This document shows positions 49,062 through 56,160 of a stretch of DNA of 64,000 nucleotides, piece after piece. Source of the DNA: Reyranella soli (GTDB lineage Bacteria > Pseudomonadota > Alphaproteobacteria > Reyranellales > Reyranellaceae). The stretch's first letter is position 1. Each line of letters starts with the position of its first letter. Under the pieces are notes generated by a model. The model was not told the origin of the DNA and did no database searches. It saw nothing but the letters and a program-made list of their open reading frames with translations. The DNA lies in assembly GCF_007992495.1 (NCBI RefSeq), contig NZ_BKAJ01000033.1, positions 1 to 64,000 of the forward strand, read 5' to 3'. The translations under genes were made by a program, and so were the position numbers.

Positions 49062-50267
49062 ATGCCTACCGCCGGACGCCCCACCGCCTTCCGCCGTGAG
49101 TTCTGTGAGCTCGCCCACGACTATTGCCTGCTTGGCGCCACCAATGCCGAGCTGGCCGAACACTTCGAGGTCGCACCGCGCACCATCGACAACTGGATCG
49201 CGAGCCATCCCGCCTTCGCCGACGCGGTGCACGCGGGCAGGGTCGTGGCCGATGCACGGGTGGCCCGCGGCCTCTACGAGCGCGCGGTCGGCTACAGCTG
49301 CACGGTCGAGCGCAAGGTGCTGCATCAGGGCGAGGAGCGGACGCTCAAGAACGTCGTCCACTATCCGCCCGATACGCGGGCCTGCATCTTCTGGCTGCGC
49401 AACCGGCGGCGCGACGCCTGGTCGGAGAAGCACGCGACCGGGCCGGACGAAGGGTCCGGCAGTGAGGGCGGGTTCATCGACGAGCTGGACGCCGAGGAAC
49501 GGGCCCTCGAAGAGTTCCGTAAGGAGCGCCTGGCCGAGCTGCGGCTCGACGCCGCCTGCGGCTCAGGCGGCGCGTTTCTTCAGGGCGAGCCCGATGCCCA
49601 GCCAGCTCGAGCCGACGAAGATCAGGTCGATGCCGAGGAAGATGCCCAGCGTATAGGCGCTGGAGTAGGGCCACTTGGCGACGATGATGATGCCCAGCAG
49701 CAGGGTGATCAGGGCCGAGACGGCGACCCAGCCCCACGGCTTGCCGGCCTCCCGCACGCTCCAGGCCAGGAAGCCGCGCACCACGCCGCCGATCATCAGC
49801 GCGATGCCCAGCATCAGGGTGACGATGGCGGCGGCCTCGAAGGGCCGGAAGAAGCAGATCACGCCGGCCGCGACATAGAGCACGCCGAGCAGCAGCCACA
49901 GCGCGAACTTGCCCCAGTCCTTGACGTTGAAGGCGGTGATGATCTCGGTCACGCCGGCCATGATCATCATGACGCCGATGACGAAGATCGCCGAGACGGT
50001 GGCCATCACGACGCTGCCCAGCGCAATCACGCCCGCGATCATGAAGATGATGCCGAGCGCCACGATCCAACCCCACTTGGCGTGCAGCGCCTTCAGGCCT
50101 TCGCCCAGGCTGCCCCCTCCAGAGTTGGACGGGGCCGGGCTGTTGCTGGTCACGGACATCGGTTTCTTCTCCCTGCGGAATGCCCATCTGCGAAACGGGT
50201 ATCCCGCACGATACACCCGGCCGTTGGCAGTGTCGCGACGGCTATGGGACAATCGGTGCATGACTGA
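49062..50267 (+). CDS. Terminase-small-subunit-like protein, frame open into hdeD antisense
   Basis: Residues 1-140 resemble phage small terminase subunits or similar HTH proteins: FCELAHDYCLLGATNAELAE and FEVAPRTIDNWIASHPAFAD form a helix-turn-helix, followed by VARGLYERAVGYSC and YPPDTRACIFWLRNRRRDAWSEK (in two parts). The natural end should be near residue 165 (about 49560), but no stop occurs and the frame runs to 50267, antisense to hdeD, with composition typical of a shadow frame. A lost stop is likely. No other phage genes are near, so it may be a domesticated regulator. No ribosome site is seen, which fits the leaderless promoter. Confidence 0.6.
   Translation: MPTAGRPTAFRREFCELAHDYCLLGATNAELAEHFEVAPRTIDNWIASHPAFADAVHAGRVVADARVARGLYERAVGYSCTVERKVLHQGEERTLKNVVHYPPDTRACIFWLRNRRRDAWSEKHATGPDEGSGSEGGFIDELDAEERALEEFRKERLAELRLDAACGSGGAFLQGEPDAQPARADEDQVDAEEDAQRIGAGVGPLGDDDDAQQQGDQGRDGDPAPRLAGLPHAPGQEAAHHAADHQRDAQHQGDDGGGLEGPEEADHAGRDIEHAEQQPQRELAPVLDVEGGDDLGHAGHDHHDADDEDRRDGGHHDAAQRNHARDHEDDAERHDPTPLGVQRLQAFAQAAPSRVGRGRAVAGHGHRFLLPAECPSAKRVSRTIHPAVGSVATAMGQSVHD
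49563..50159 (-). CDS. hdeD: HdeD family membrane protein
   Basis: This is a 198-residue protein with six hydrophobic segments (for example WIVALGIIFMIAGVIALG, AIFVIGVMMIMAGVTEII, FALWLLLGVLYVAAGVICFF). The three-fold repeat of paired helices is the DUF308/HdeD pattern. GGAGAAG precedes ATG 50159. HdeD is linked to acid resistance in E. coli, which may matter given the acid-active proteases in this window, but that connection is inference. Confidence 0.87.
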   Translation of the reverse strand: MSVTSNSPAPSNSGGGSLGEGLKALHAKWGWIVALGIIFMIAGVIALGSVVMATVSAIFVIGVMMIMAGVTEIITAFNVKDWGKFALWLLLGVLYVAAGVICFFRPFEAAAIVTLMLGIALMIGGVVRGFLAWSVREAGKPWGWVAVSALITLLLGIIIVAKWPYSSAYTLGIFLGIDLIFVGSSWLGIGLALKKRAA

Positions 50268-51084
50268 AGGACAGAAATCCGTGCCGGCGCCCCGCCCGGC
50301 CACGACCGTGCTGCTGGTGCGCCCCTCGGTGCCGGGCGAGCCCAACTCGATACTCGAAGTCTTCATGGTGGTGCGCCACCAGGCGATCGACTCATTTTCC
50401 GGCGCGCTGGTCTTTCCCGGCGGCAAGCTCGAGGACGCCGACGGCGATGCACGCCTGCGCGAGCGCTGCGGCGGCGCCGACAAGATCGCGGCCGAGGAGT
50501 TGAAGTTCCGCGTCGCCGGCGTGCGCGAGGCCTTCGAGGAATGCGGCATCCTTCTGGCCCGCAAGCGCGGCCAGCGGGCGGTCATCGCGGCTGCCGAGTT
50601 GAAGGGCATCGAGGATCGTTGGCGCGTGAAGCTCGCCAAGGACGAGGCCACCATCATCGACCTGGTCGAGGCCGAGGATCTTGAGCTCGCCACCGACCTG
50701 ATGGTGCCCTACGCCCACTGGATCACGCCGACCTTCGCGCCCAAGCGCTTCGACACCTGGTTCTTCCTGGCCGAGGCACCGGAGGACCAGATCGCCCTGC
50801 ATGACGGTTCGGAGTCGGTCGATTCGGTATGGATCGGCGCGCAGGCGGCGATCGACGAAGCCGCTGCCGGCAAGCGCACGCTGGTGCACGCGACTTTCAA
50901 GAACCTGGAACTTCTGGTCGAGGGCAAGACCGTCGCCGGCGCCATCGCCGCCGCCGGCGCACGCAAGATCGTGACGGTCCAGCCCTGGGTCGAGACGCGC
51001 GACGGCAAGCGCTACCTGCACATCCCGCCGGACGCCGGCTACCGCAACCTGTTCCGCGAACTGCCACCGACGGCGGGGAGGTAA
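50260..51084 (+). CDS. Nudix hydrolase, NUDT19-like with interrupted box
   Basis: This is a 274-residue protein. The Nudix box is GGKLEDAD ... REAFEECGILL, with about 30 residues between the glycine part and REAFEECG. This long insertion is typical of the NUDT7/NUDT19 CoA-pyrophosphatase-like group, not of MutT. Downstream AHWITPTFAPKRFDTWFFLA is also a mark of that group. It may hydrolyse CoA or acyl-CoA, which would suit the CoA-dependent cluster that follows. The 5' end faces the hdeD gene divergently. Confidence 0.85.
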   Translation: MTEGQKSVPAPRPATTVLLVRPSVPGEPNSILEVFMVVRHQAIDSFSGALVFPGGKLEDADGDARLRERCGGADKIAAEELKFRVAGVREAFEECGILLARKRGQRAVIAAAELKGIEDRWRVKLAKDEATIIDLVEAEDLELATDLMVPYAHWITPTFAPKRFDTWFFLAEAPEDQIALHDGSESVDSVWIGAQAAIDEAAAGKRTLVHATFKNLELLVEGKTVAGAIAAAGARKIVTVQPWVETRDGKRYLHIPPDAGYRNLFRELPPTAGR

Positions 51085-51092
51085 GAGACTCA

Positions 51093-51153
51093 TCGGACCG
51101 CGGGCCTCCAGGCCCGCTCAGACTCATGAGCGGGCCTGGAGGCCCGCGGTCCA
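51093..51153. repeat. Palindrome, GGACCGCGGGCCTCCAGGCC type
   Basis: The arms 51093-51120 and 51127-51153 are nearly perfect complements about a 6-base loop. It is the same family as 55049-55107 and the outer arms of 55952-56096. It separates the Nudix gene from the CoA cluster. Confidence 0.85.
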
Positions 51154-51282
51154 ATGAACTTTCGCCTCACGAAACCCAATTCCATCGGCGAAGCAGCCAT
51201 GATCAAATGCACCTCGCGCGTTCCGGCGGGGCGCGCTAAAGCGGGAGACATAAACGCCCGTTCATAGTTGGGAGGAAAGCGA

Positions 51283-52728
51283 ATGGTCGGAATCGTGGCC
51301 TATGGTGCCTACGTCCCGCGCCTGCGCCTGCAGCGTCAGGCCGTCTACGATGCCAACAAGTGGTTCGCCGCGGGCCTGCGCGGCCTCGCCAAGGGCGAGC
51401 GCTCGATGGCCAACTGGGACGAGGATTCGATCACCATGGCCGTCGAGGCCTCGCGCGATTGCCTCACCAGCCACAAGCCCGAGGACGTGCGCAGCCTGTA
51501 CTTCGCCTCGACCACGCATCCCTTCAAGGATCGCCAGAATGCCGGCGTCATCGGCACGGCATTGTCGATCGAGCAGGATCTCTTCGCCTCCGACGTCGGC
51601 GGTTCGCAGAAGGCCGGCACCTCGGCGCTGATCGCGGGCCTCAACGCGTCGAAGAACGGCGGTGGCCCGGCCCTGGTGGCGGCGGCCGATAAGCGCATGG
51701 CGCGCGTCGCCTCGTCGAACGAACTGAACTACGGCGACGGCGCCGCGGCCCTTCTCTGCGGCACCGAGAACGTGATCGCCAAGCTGGTCGGCCATCACTC
51801 GGTGTCGATGGACTTCGTCGACCACTTCCGCGGCGACGAGAGCGACTTCGACTACGGCTGGGAAGAGCGCTGGATCCGCGACGAGGGCTACTCGAAGATC
51901 GTGCCGCCGGCGGTCAAGGCGGCACTCGCCGCCTGCAAGCTCACGGGCGCCGACATCACCCATTTCATCATGCCGAGCCTGATGCCGGCGGTGCCCAAGC
52001 AGATGGCCAAGATCTGCGGCATCGGCGACGGCTCAGTGCGCGATCTTCTGGGCGCCAATCTCGGCGACACGGGTGCAGCGCACGCGCTGGTCATGCTGGT
52101 CGACGCGCTCGAGGCCGCCAAGGAAGGCGACAGGATCATGGTCGTGGCCTTCGGCCAGGGCGTCGACGTGCTGGTGTTCGAGGTCACGGCCGAGAACGCC
52201 AAGCTGCCCAAGCGCAAGGGTCTCTCGGGCTGGCTGAAGCGGCGCAAGGAAGAGACCAACTACATGAAGTTCCTTGCCTTCAACGAGATGTTGCCGATCG
52301 AAAAGGGCATGCGCGCGGAGTTCGACAAGAAGACGGCGCTGAGCGTGCTGTGGCGCAAGCGCGACATGATCTACGGACTGGTCGGCGGCAAGTGCAAGGT
52401 GTGCGGCACCGTGCAGTTCCCGCGCAGCCAGGTCTGCGTCAATCCGAACTGCCACGCGGTCGACAGCCAGGAGCCCTATCGCATGGCCGGGCTGGAGGCG
52501 AACGTGATGTCGTTCACCGCCGACTCGCTCACCTATTCGCCGGATCCGCCGGCGTATTACGGCATGATCACCTTCCCCGAGGGCGGCCGCTTCATGGCCG
52601 ACTTCACGGACAGCGACAAGGAACAGGTGAAGGTCGGCGTCAAGATGCGCATGACCTTCCGCATCCGCGACAACGACACGATGCGCGGCGGCTTCAAGCG
52701 TTACTTCTGGAAGGCGGCTCCCGTCTGA
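51283..52728 (+). CDS. KAS III/HMG-CoA-synthase-like protein fused to a Zn-ribbon OB domain
   Basis: This is a 481-residue protein. Residues 1-330 form a thiolase-fold condensing domain of the FabH/HMG-CoA synthase type (GIVAYGAYVPRLRLQR; QDLFASDVGGSQKAGTSALI, where Cys of FabH is not obvious). Residues 370-475 form an OB-fold/DUF35 domain led by a zinc ribbon (CKVCGTVQFPRSQVCVNPNC). Such fusions and pairs operate in acyl-CoA or sterol side-chain metabolism together with SCP-x thiolases and MaoC hydratases, as in this cluster. GGGAGGAAAG precedes ATG 51283. Confidence 0.87.
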   Translation: MVGIVAYGAYVPRLRLQRQAVYDANKWFAAGLRGLAKGERSMANWDEDSITMAVEASRDCLTSHKPEDVRSLYFASTTHPFKDRQNAGVIGTALSIEQDLFASDVGGSQKAGTSALIAGLNASKNGGGPALVAAADKRMARVASSNELNYGDGAAALLCGTENVIAKLVGHHSVSMDFVDHFRGDESDFDYGWEERWIRDEGYSKIVPPAVKAALAACKLTGADITHFIMPSLMPAVPKQMAKICGIGDGSVRDLLGANLGDTGAAHALVMLVDALEAAKEGDRIMVVAFGQGVDVLVFEVTAENAKLPKRKGLSGWLKRRKEETNYMKFLAFNEMLPIEKGMRAEFDKKTALSVLWRKRDMIYGLVGGKCKVCGTVQFPRSQVCVNPNCHAVDSQEPYRMAGLEANVMSFTADSLTYSPDPPAYYGMITFPEGGRFMADFTDSDKEQVKVGVKMRMTFRIRDNDTMRGGFKRYFWKAAPV

Positions 52729-52784
52729 GCGTCGCCTTCCACTGTCTACAGGCGTAGAATTCCCACCCCATTAAGGAGACCAAC

Positions 52785-53984
52785 ATGGCACGGGGTATCA
52801 AGGACAAGGTCGCGATTCTCGGAATGGGCTGCTCCAAGTTCGGCGAGCGCTGGGACTCGGGCGCCGAGGAGCTGATGCTCGAGGCCTACAAGGAATGCAT
52901 CGCCGACGCCGGCATCGACGCCAAGCAGCTGAACGCCGCCTGGTTCTCGACCGCGATCGACGAGGTCCATGTCGGCAAGTCCGGCATTCCCCTCTCGACC
53001 ACGCTGCGTCTCCCGAACATTCCCGTGACGCATGTCGAGAACATGTGCGCCTCGGGCACCGAGGCCTTCCGTGGCGCCTGCTACGCCGTTGCTTCGGGTG
53101 CGGCCGACTTCGCGCTGGCGCTGGGTGTCGAGAAGCTGAAGGACACCGGCTACGGCGGTCTCCCCGGCGGCCGCGGCGGCCCGCTGCAGGCGCTGTGGCA
53201 CGCCAACGGCACGGCGCCGGGCAACTTCGCCCAGCTCGCGACGGCCTACATGACTGCGCACGGCGTGTCGGGCGAGGACCTCAAGCGGGCGATCGGCCAC
53301 GTCTCGTGGAAGAGCCATCAGAACGGCGCCAAGAACCCCAAGGCGCATCTGCAAAAGGCCGTCGAGATGGACACCATCCTGAAGGCGCCGATGATCGCCT
53401 CGCCGCTGGGTCTCTTCGATTGCTGCGGCGTGTCGGACGGCGCGGCGGCGGCCATCGTGACGACGCCCGAGATCGCGAAGTCGCTCGGCAAGCACAACAT
53501 CGTGTCGGTCAAGGCGCTGCAGCTCTCGGTGTCGAACGGCTCGGAGTCGGGCCACAACTCGTGGGATGGAAGCTACTTCCACACCACGCGCATCGCCTCC
53601 AAGAAGGCCTATGAGGAAGCGGGCATCAAGGATCCGCGCGCCGAAGTCTCGATGTTCGAGGTGCACGACTGCTTCTCGGTCACCGAGCTGGTGACCATGG
53701 AAGACCTGCACATCTCCGAGACCGGCAAGGGCTGGAAGGACGTGCTCGACGGCTTCTACGACGCCGACGGCAAGATCCCCTGCCAGATCGACGGCGGCCT
53801 GAAGTGCTTCGGCCATCCGATCGGCGCCTCGGGCCTGCGCATGCTCTACGAGATGTACCTGCAGTTCCAGGGCCGCGCCGGCGCCCGCCAGCTCAAGGAC
53901 CCGAAGATCGGCATGACGCACAATCTCGGCGGCGCGCCGCGCGAGAACGTGTCGAGCGTGGCCATCGTCGGCCGCTTCGAGTAA
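52785..53984 (+). CDS. SCP-x-type thiolase / acetyl-CoA acetyltransferase
   Basis: This is a 399-residue thiolase. The nucleophilic cysteine is in HVENMCASGTEAF (about Cys88), the conserved histidine in FEVHDCFS, and the C-terminal GGLKCFGHPIGASGLRMLYEM motif carries the GHP-x-G-x-SG pattern. LGGAPRENVSSVAIV ends the fold. It belongs to the lipid-transfer/SCP-x class that cleaves branched or steroid-like 3-oxoacyl-CoA. AAGGAG precedes ATG 52785. The DUF35 partner encoded just upstream usually works with this type. Confidence 0.92.
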   Translation: MARGIKDKVAILGMGCSKFGERWDSGAEELMLEAYKECIADAGIDAKQLNAAWFSTAIDEVHVGKSGIPLSTTLRLPNIPVTHVENMCASGTEAFRGACYAVASGAADFALALGVEKLKDTGYGGLPGGRGGPLQALWHANGTAPGNFAQLATAYMTAHGVSGEDLKRAIGHVSWKSHQNGAKNPKAHLQKAVEMDTILKAPMIASPLGLFDCCGVSDGAAAAIVTTPEIAKSLGKHNIVSVKALQLSVSNGSESGHNSWDGSYFHTTRIASKKAYEEAGIKDPRAEVSMFEVHDCFSVTELVTMEDLHISETGKGWKDVLDGFYDADGKIPCQIDGGLKCFGHPIGASGLRMLYEMYLQFQGRAGARQLKDPKIGMTHNLGGAPRENVSSVAIVGRFE

Positions 53985-53995
53985 TGACACCGACG

Positions 53996-54070
53996 GTGTC
54001 ATCCCGAGCGTAGCGAGGGACCTTTAAGGCTAAGGCAAAGGTCCCTCGGGCTTCGCCCTCGGGATGACAG
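53996..54070. repeat. GTCATCCCGAGCG palindrome
   Basis: GTGTCATCCCGAGCGTAGCGAGGGACCTTT and AAAGGTCCCTCGGGCTTCGCCCTCGGGATGACA (each in overlapping parts) form long imperfect arms. It is related to 161-230 and to the inner part of 55952-56096. It is inserted within the CoA gene cluster. Confidence 0.8.
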
Positions 54071-54135
54071 GGAAATCGTGGCGCCCTCTCCCTGAAATGG
54101 GTGAGGGCGTTTCTTTCAGACTTTCGGGAGGAAAC

Positions 54136-54597
54136 ATGCAGCTCGACAAGAAAGTCATCGGCCACGAGTTCGAGGCGTTCAGCACCACCGTCGAAGCCGG
54201 CAAGGTGAAGCTGTTCTGCAAGGCCATCGGCGAGGAAGACCCGATCTACGTCGACGAGGCCGCGGCAAAGGCCGCCGGCTACCGCGCCGTGCCGGTACCG
54301 CCGACGTTCCTGCAGGCCATCACCAACGACGATCCGGGCAAGGGTGGCCTCTTGCGCCTGCTCAACGTCGACATCGGCCTGATCCTGCACGGCGAGCAGC
54401 ACTACGACTATTACGCGCCGGTCTTTGTCGGCGACAAGATCACCTGCCAGCAAAAGGTGACCGACATGTACGACAAGAAGGGCGGCGCGCTGTGGTTCGT
54501 TGTCTCCGAGACCTCGATGAAGGACCAGTCGGGCAAGCTCGTGGCCAAGGGCACGGGCATCACCGTCGTCCGCAATCCCGATGCCGGCAAGAAGTAG
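54136..54597 (+). CDS. MaoC-like dehydratase, N-terminal-domain type
   Basis: This is a 153-residue hot-dog protein of the FAS1-DH/MaoC N-terminal class (FCKAIGEEDPIYVDEAAAKA; GYRAVPVPPTFLQAITND; LHGEQHYDYYAPVFVGDKIT). It lacks the HxD hydratase motif in the usual spacing and probably serves as the structural or substrate-binding half of a heteromeric hydratase with the next gene. GGGAGGAAAC precedes ATG 54136. The stop lies 10 bases before the next start. Confidence 0.85.
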   Translation: MQLDKKVIGHEFEAFSTTVEAGKVKLFCKAIGEEDPIYVDEAAAKAAGYRAVPVPPTFLQAITNDDPGKGGLLRLLNVDIGLILHGEQHYDYYAPVFVGDKITCQQKVTDMYDKKGGALWFVVSETSMKDQSGKLVAKGTGITVVRNPDAGKK

Positions 54598-54607
54598 GGA
54601 GGAGAAA

Positions 54608-55042
54608 ATGGTAGCAGCGACCCCAAAGGCGCCAATCTTCGACCAGGTCAAGGTGGGTGATACGATCAAGCCGATCGTGCTGCCGCCGATCAGCCGCCAC
54701 CAGCTCGCGCTCTATTGCGGCGGCTCGGGCGATCACAATCCGATCCACGTCGATCTCGACTTCGCCAAGAAGTTCGGTTTCAAGGACGTGTTCGCCCACG
54801 GCATGCTGTCGATGGGCTTTCTGGGCCGGCTGGTCACCAGCTACGCGCCGCGCGATCGCATCCGCAAGCTCGGCACGCGCTTCACCTCGATCACCTGGCC
54901 GGGCGACGTCATCACGCTCTCCGGCAAGGTCACGGGCAAGCGCGAGGAGGGCGGCGAGAAGCTGATCGACCTCGAGGTCAAGTGCACCAACCAGAACGGC
55001 CAGGACACGCTGCAGGGCCACGCGACGGTGGCGGCCAGCTAG
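54608..55042 (+). CDS. MaoC-like hydratase, catalytic type
   Basis: This is a 144-residue hot-dog protein with the R-specific hydratase motif: YCGGSGDHNPIHVDLDFAKK contains the Asp-His pair (GDHNPIH), followed by FAHGMLSMGFLGRLV. It hydrates trans-2-enoyl-CoA, with the preceding subunit as partner. GGAGGAG precedes ATG 54608. It resembles the two-subunit steroid-side-chain enoyl-CoA hydratases of actinobacteria in design. Confidence 0.88.
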   Translation: MVAATPKAPIFDQVKVGDTIKPIVLPPISRHQLALYCGGSGDHNPIHVDLDFAKKFGFKDVFAHGMLSMGFLGRLVTSYAPRDRIRKLGTRFTSITWPGDVITLSGKVTGKREEGGEKLIDLEVKCTNQNGQDTLQGHATVAAS

Positions 55043-55048
55043 TCAAAC

Positions 55049-55107
55049 GGAGCGCGGACCTCCAGGTCCGCTCATGAACATGATGCGGACCTGGAGGTCC
55101 GCGCTCC
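55049..55107. repeat. Palindrome, GGAGCGCGGACCTCCAGGTCCGC type
   Basis: The 23-bp arms GGAGCGCGGACCTCCAGGTCC and GGACCTGGAGGTCCGCGCTCC are complements around an ATGAACATGAT centre. It is a variant of the GGACCGCGGGCCTCCAGG family, with compensating changes on both arms. Confidence 0.85.
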
Positions 55108-55125
55108 ATAAGAGGAGAGAAGAGA

Positions 55126-55950
55126 ATGGGTCAGATGGACGGCAAGGTCGCGATCGTCACCGGGTCGGGACGCGGCATCGGTAAGGAGATCGCGCTGCGC
55201 CTGGTGCGCGACGGCGCCAAGGTGGTGATCAACGACATCGACGAGGCGCCGGCCAAGGAGACCATTGCCGAGATCGAGGCGATGGGCGGCAAGGCCGTGG
55301 CCTGCAACGGCGACGTCGCCAAGGCCGATTTCGGCGACCGCATCGTCAAGACCGCGGTCGACGCCTTCGGCGGCTGCCATGTCGTGGTGAACAACGCCGG
55401 CTACACCTGGGACTCGGTCATCCAGAAGATGAGCGACGAGCAGTGGTACGCCATCCTTGATGTCCATCTGACGGCGCCGTTCAGGATCCTGCGCGCCTTC
55501 CAGCAGCATTTCCGGCCTGAGGTCGAGAAGGAGCGTTCGGCCGGCAAGCGTATCGTGCGCAAGGTCGTGAACATCTCCTCGACCTCGGGCGTCAACGGCA
55601 ATGCCGGCCAGTCGAACTATTCGGCCGGCAAGGCGGGCATCGTCGGCCTGACCAAGACTCTTGCGAAGGAGTTCGGCCGTTACGACGTCACGGTGAACGC
55701 CGTGGCCTTCGGCTACATCCAGACGCGCCTCACCAAGCCGCTCAGCGAAGGCGAGGCGGGCGAGATCGAGGTCCAGGGCCGCAAGGTCAAGATCGGCGTG
55801 CAGGGCGGCCGCATCGCCGCCATGAACCAGATGATCCCGCTCGGCCGCGGCGGCCTGCCGGAAGAGGCCGCCGGTTCGGTCTACCTCTTCTGCAGCCCCG
55901 ACAGCGACTATGTCAGCGGCCAGTGCCTGGTGGTGAACGGCGGTCTGTAG
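55126..55950 (+). CDS. SDR-family 3-hydroxyacyl-CoA dehydrogenase-like
   Basis: This is a 274-residue SDR. TGSGRGIG, VNNAG and YSAGK give the cofactor and catalytic motifs, and YVSGQCLVVNGGL closes it. A 20-residue insertion before the C-terminal part (EIEVQGRKVKIGVQGGR) is unusual against FabG. AGGAGAGAAG precedes ATG 55126. In the cluster it would oxidise the 3-hydroxyacyl-CoA made by the MaoC pair and hand it to the thiolase. Confidence 0.9.
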   Translation: MGQMDGKVAIVTGSGRGIGKEIALRLVRDGAKVVINDIDEAPAKETIAEIEAMGGKAVACNGDVAKADFGDRIVKTAVDAFGGCHVVVNNAGYTWDSVIQKMSDEQWYAILDVHLTAPFRILRAFQQHFRPEVEKERSAGKRIVRKVVNISSTSGVNGNAGQSNYSAGKAGIVGLTKTLAKEFGRYDVTVNAVAFGYIQTRLTKPLSEGEAGEIEVQGRKVKIGVQGGRIAAMNQMIPLGRGGLPEEAAGSVYLFCSPDSDYVSGQCLVVNGGL

Positions 55951-55951
55951 T

Positions 55952-56096
55952 CTTGCCGGACCGCGGGCCTCCAGGCCCGCTCAAGTCATCCTGAGCGAAG
56001 CGAAGGATCTCATGCCGATCGCAAACGGCGATGAGGTCCTTCGCTGCGCTCAGGACGACAGAAATGAGCGGGCCTGGAGGCCCGCGGTCCGGCAAG
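55952..56096. repeat. Nested palindromes: one repeat family inserted in another
   Basis: The outer arms 55952-55983 and 56065-56096 are a perfect 32-bp pair of the GGACCGCGGGCCTCCAGGCC family. Where other copies have a 6-11 base loop, this one holds a complete GTCATCCTGAGCGAAGCGAAGG palindrome (about 55985-56059). The layout is what insertion of one element into the other's loop would give. Confidence 0.85.
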
Positions 56097-56127
56097 AAAG
56101 AAGCGGCCTTGGTGCCGCTTCTTTCTT
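56094..56127. terminator. Perfect 14-bp hairpin, likely terminator
   Basis: AAGAAAGAAGCGGC (56094-56107) and GCCGCTTCTTTCTT (56114-56127) are perfect complements around CTTGGT. It lacks a separate T run but ends TTTCTT. It lies between the CoA cluster and the next promoter, whose -35 begins at its edge. Confidence 0.6.
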
Positions 56128-56160
56128 GCGATCGATAATAACTTGGGTTATATACACTCG
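56126..56160 (+). promoter_or_regulatory. Promoter with ATAAC-N4-GTTAT operator, leaderless spacing
   Basis: TTGCGA (56126-56131) and TATATA (56149-56154) are 17 bases apart, and GTG 56161 follows 6 bases after the -10. The palindrome ATAAC-TTGG-GTTAT (56138-56151) overlaps the -10 exactly as at 49040-49053. Confidence 0.55.

Noticed and set aside
34873..50267. A prophage suggested by decoration-like repeats, a terminase-like protein and a lysozyme-like candidate
   Set aside because: No portal, large terminase, capsid, tail, integrase or attachment sites occur, and the genes between are bacterial enzymes and transporters.
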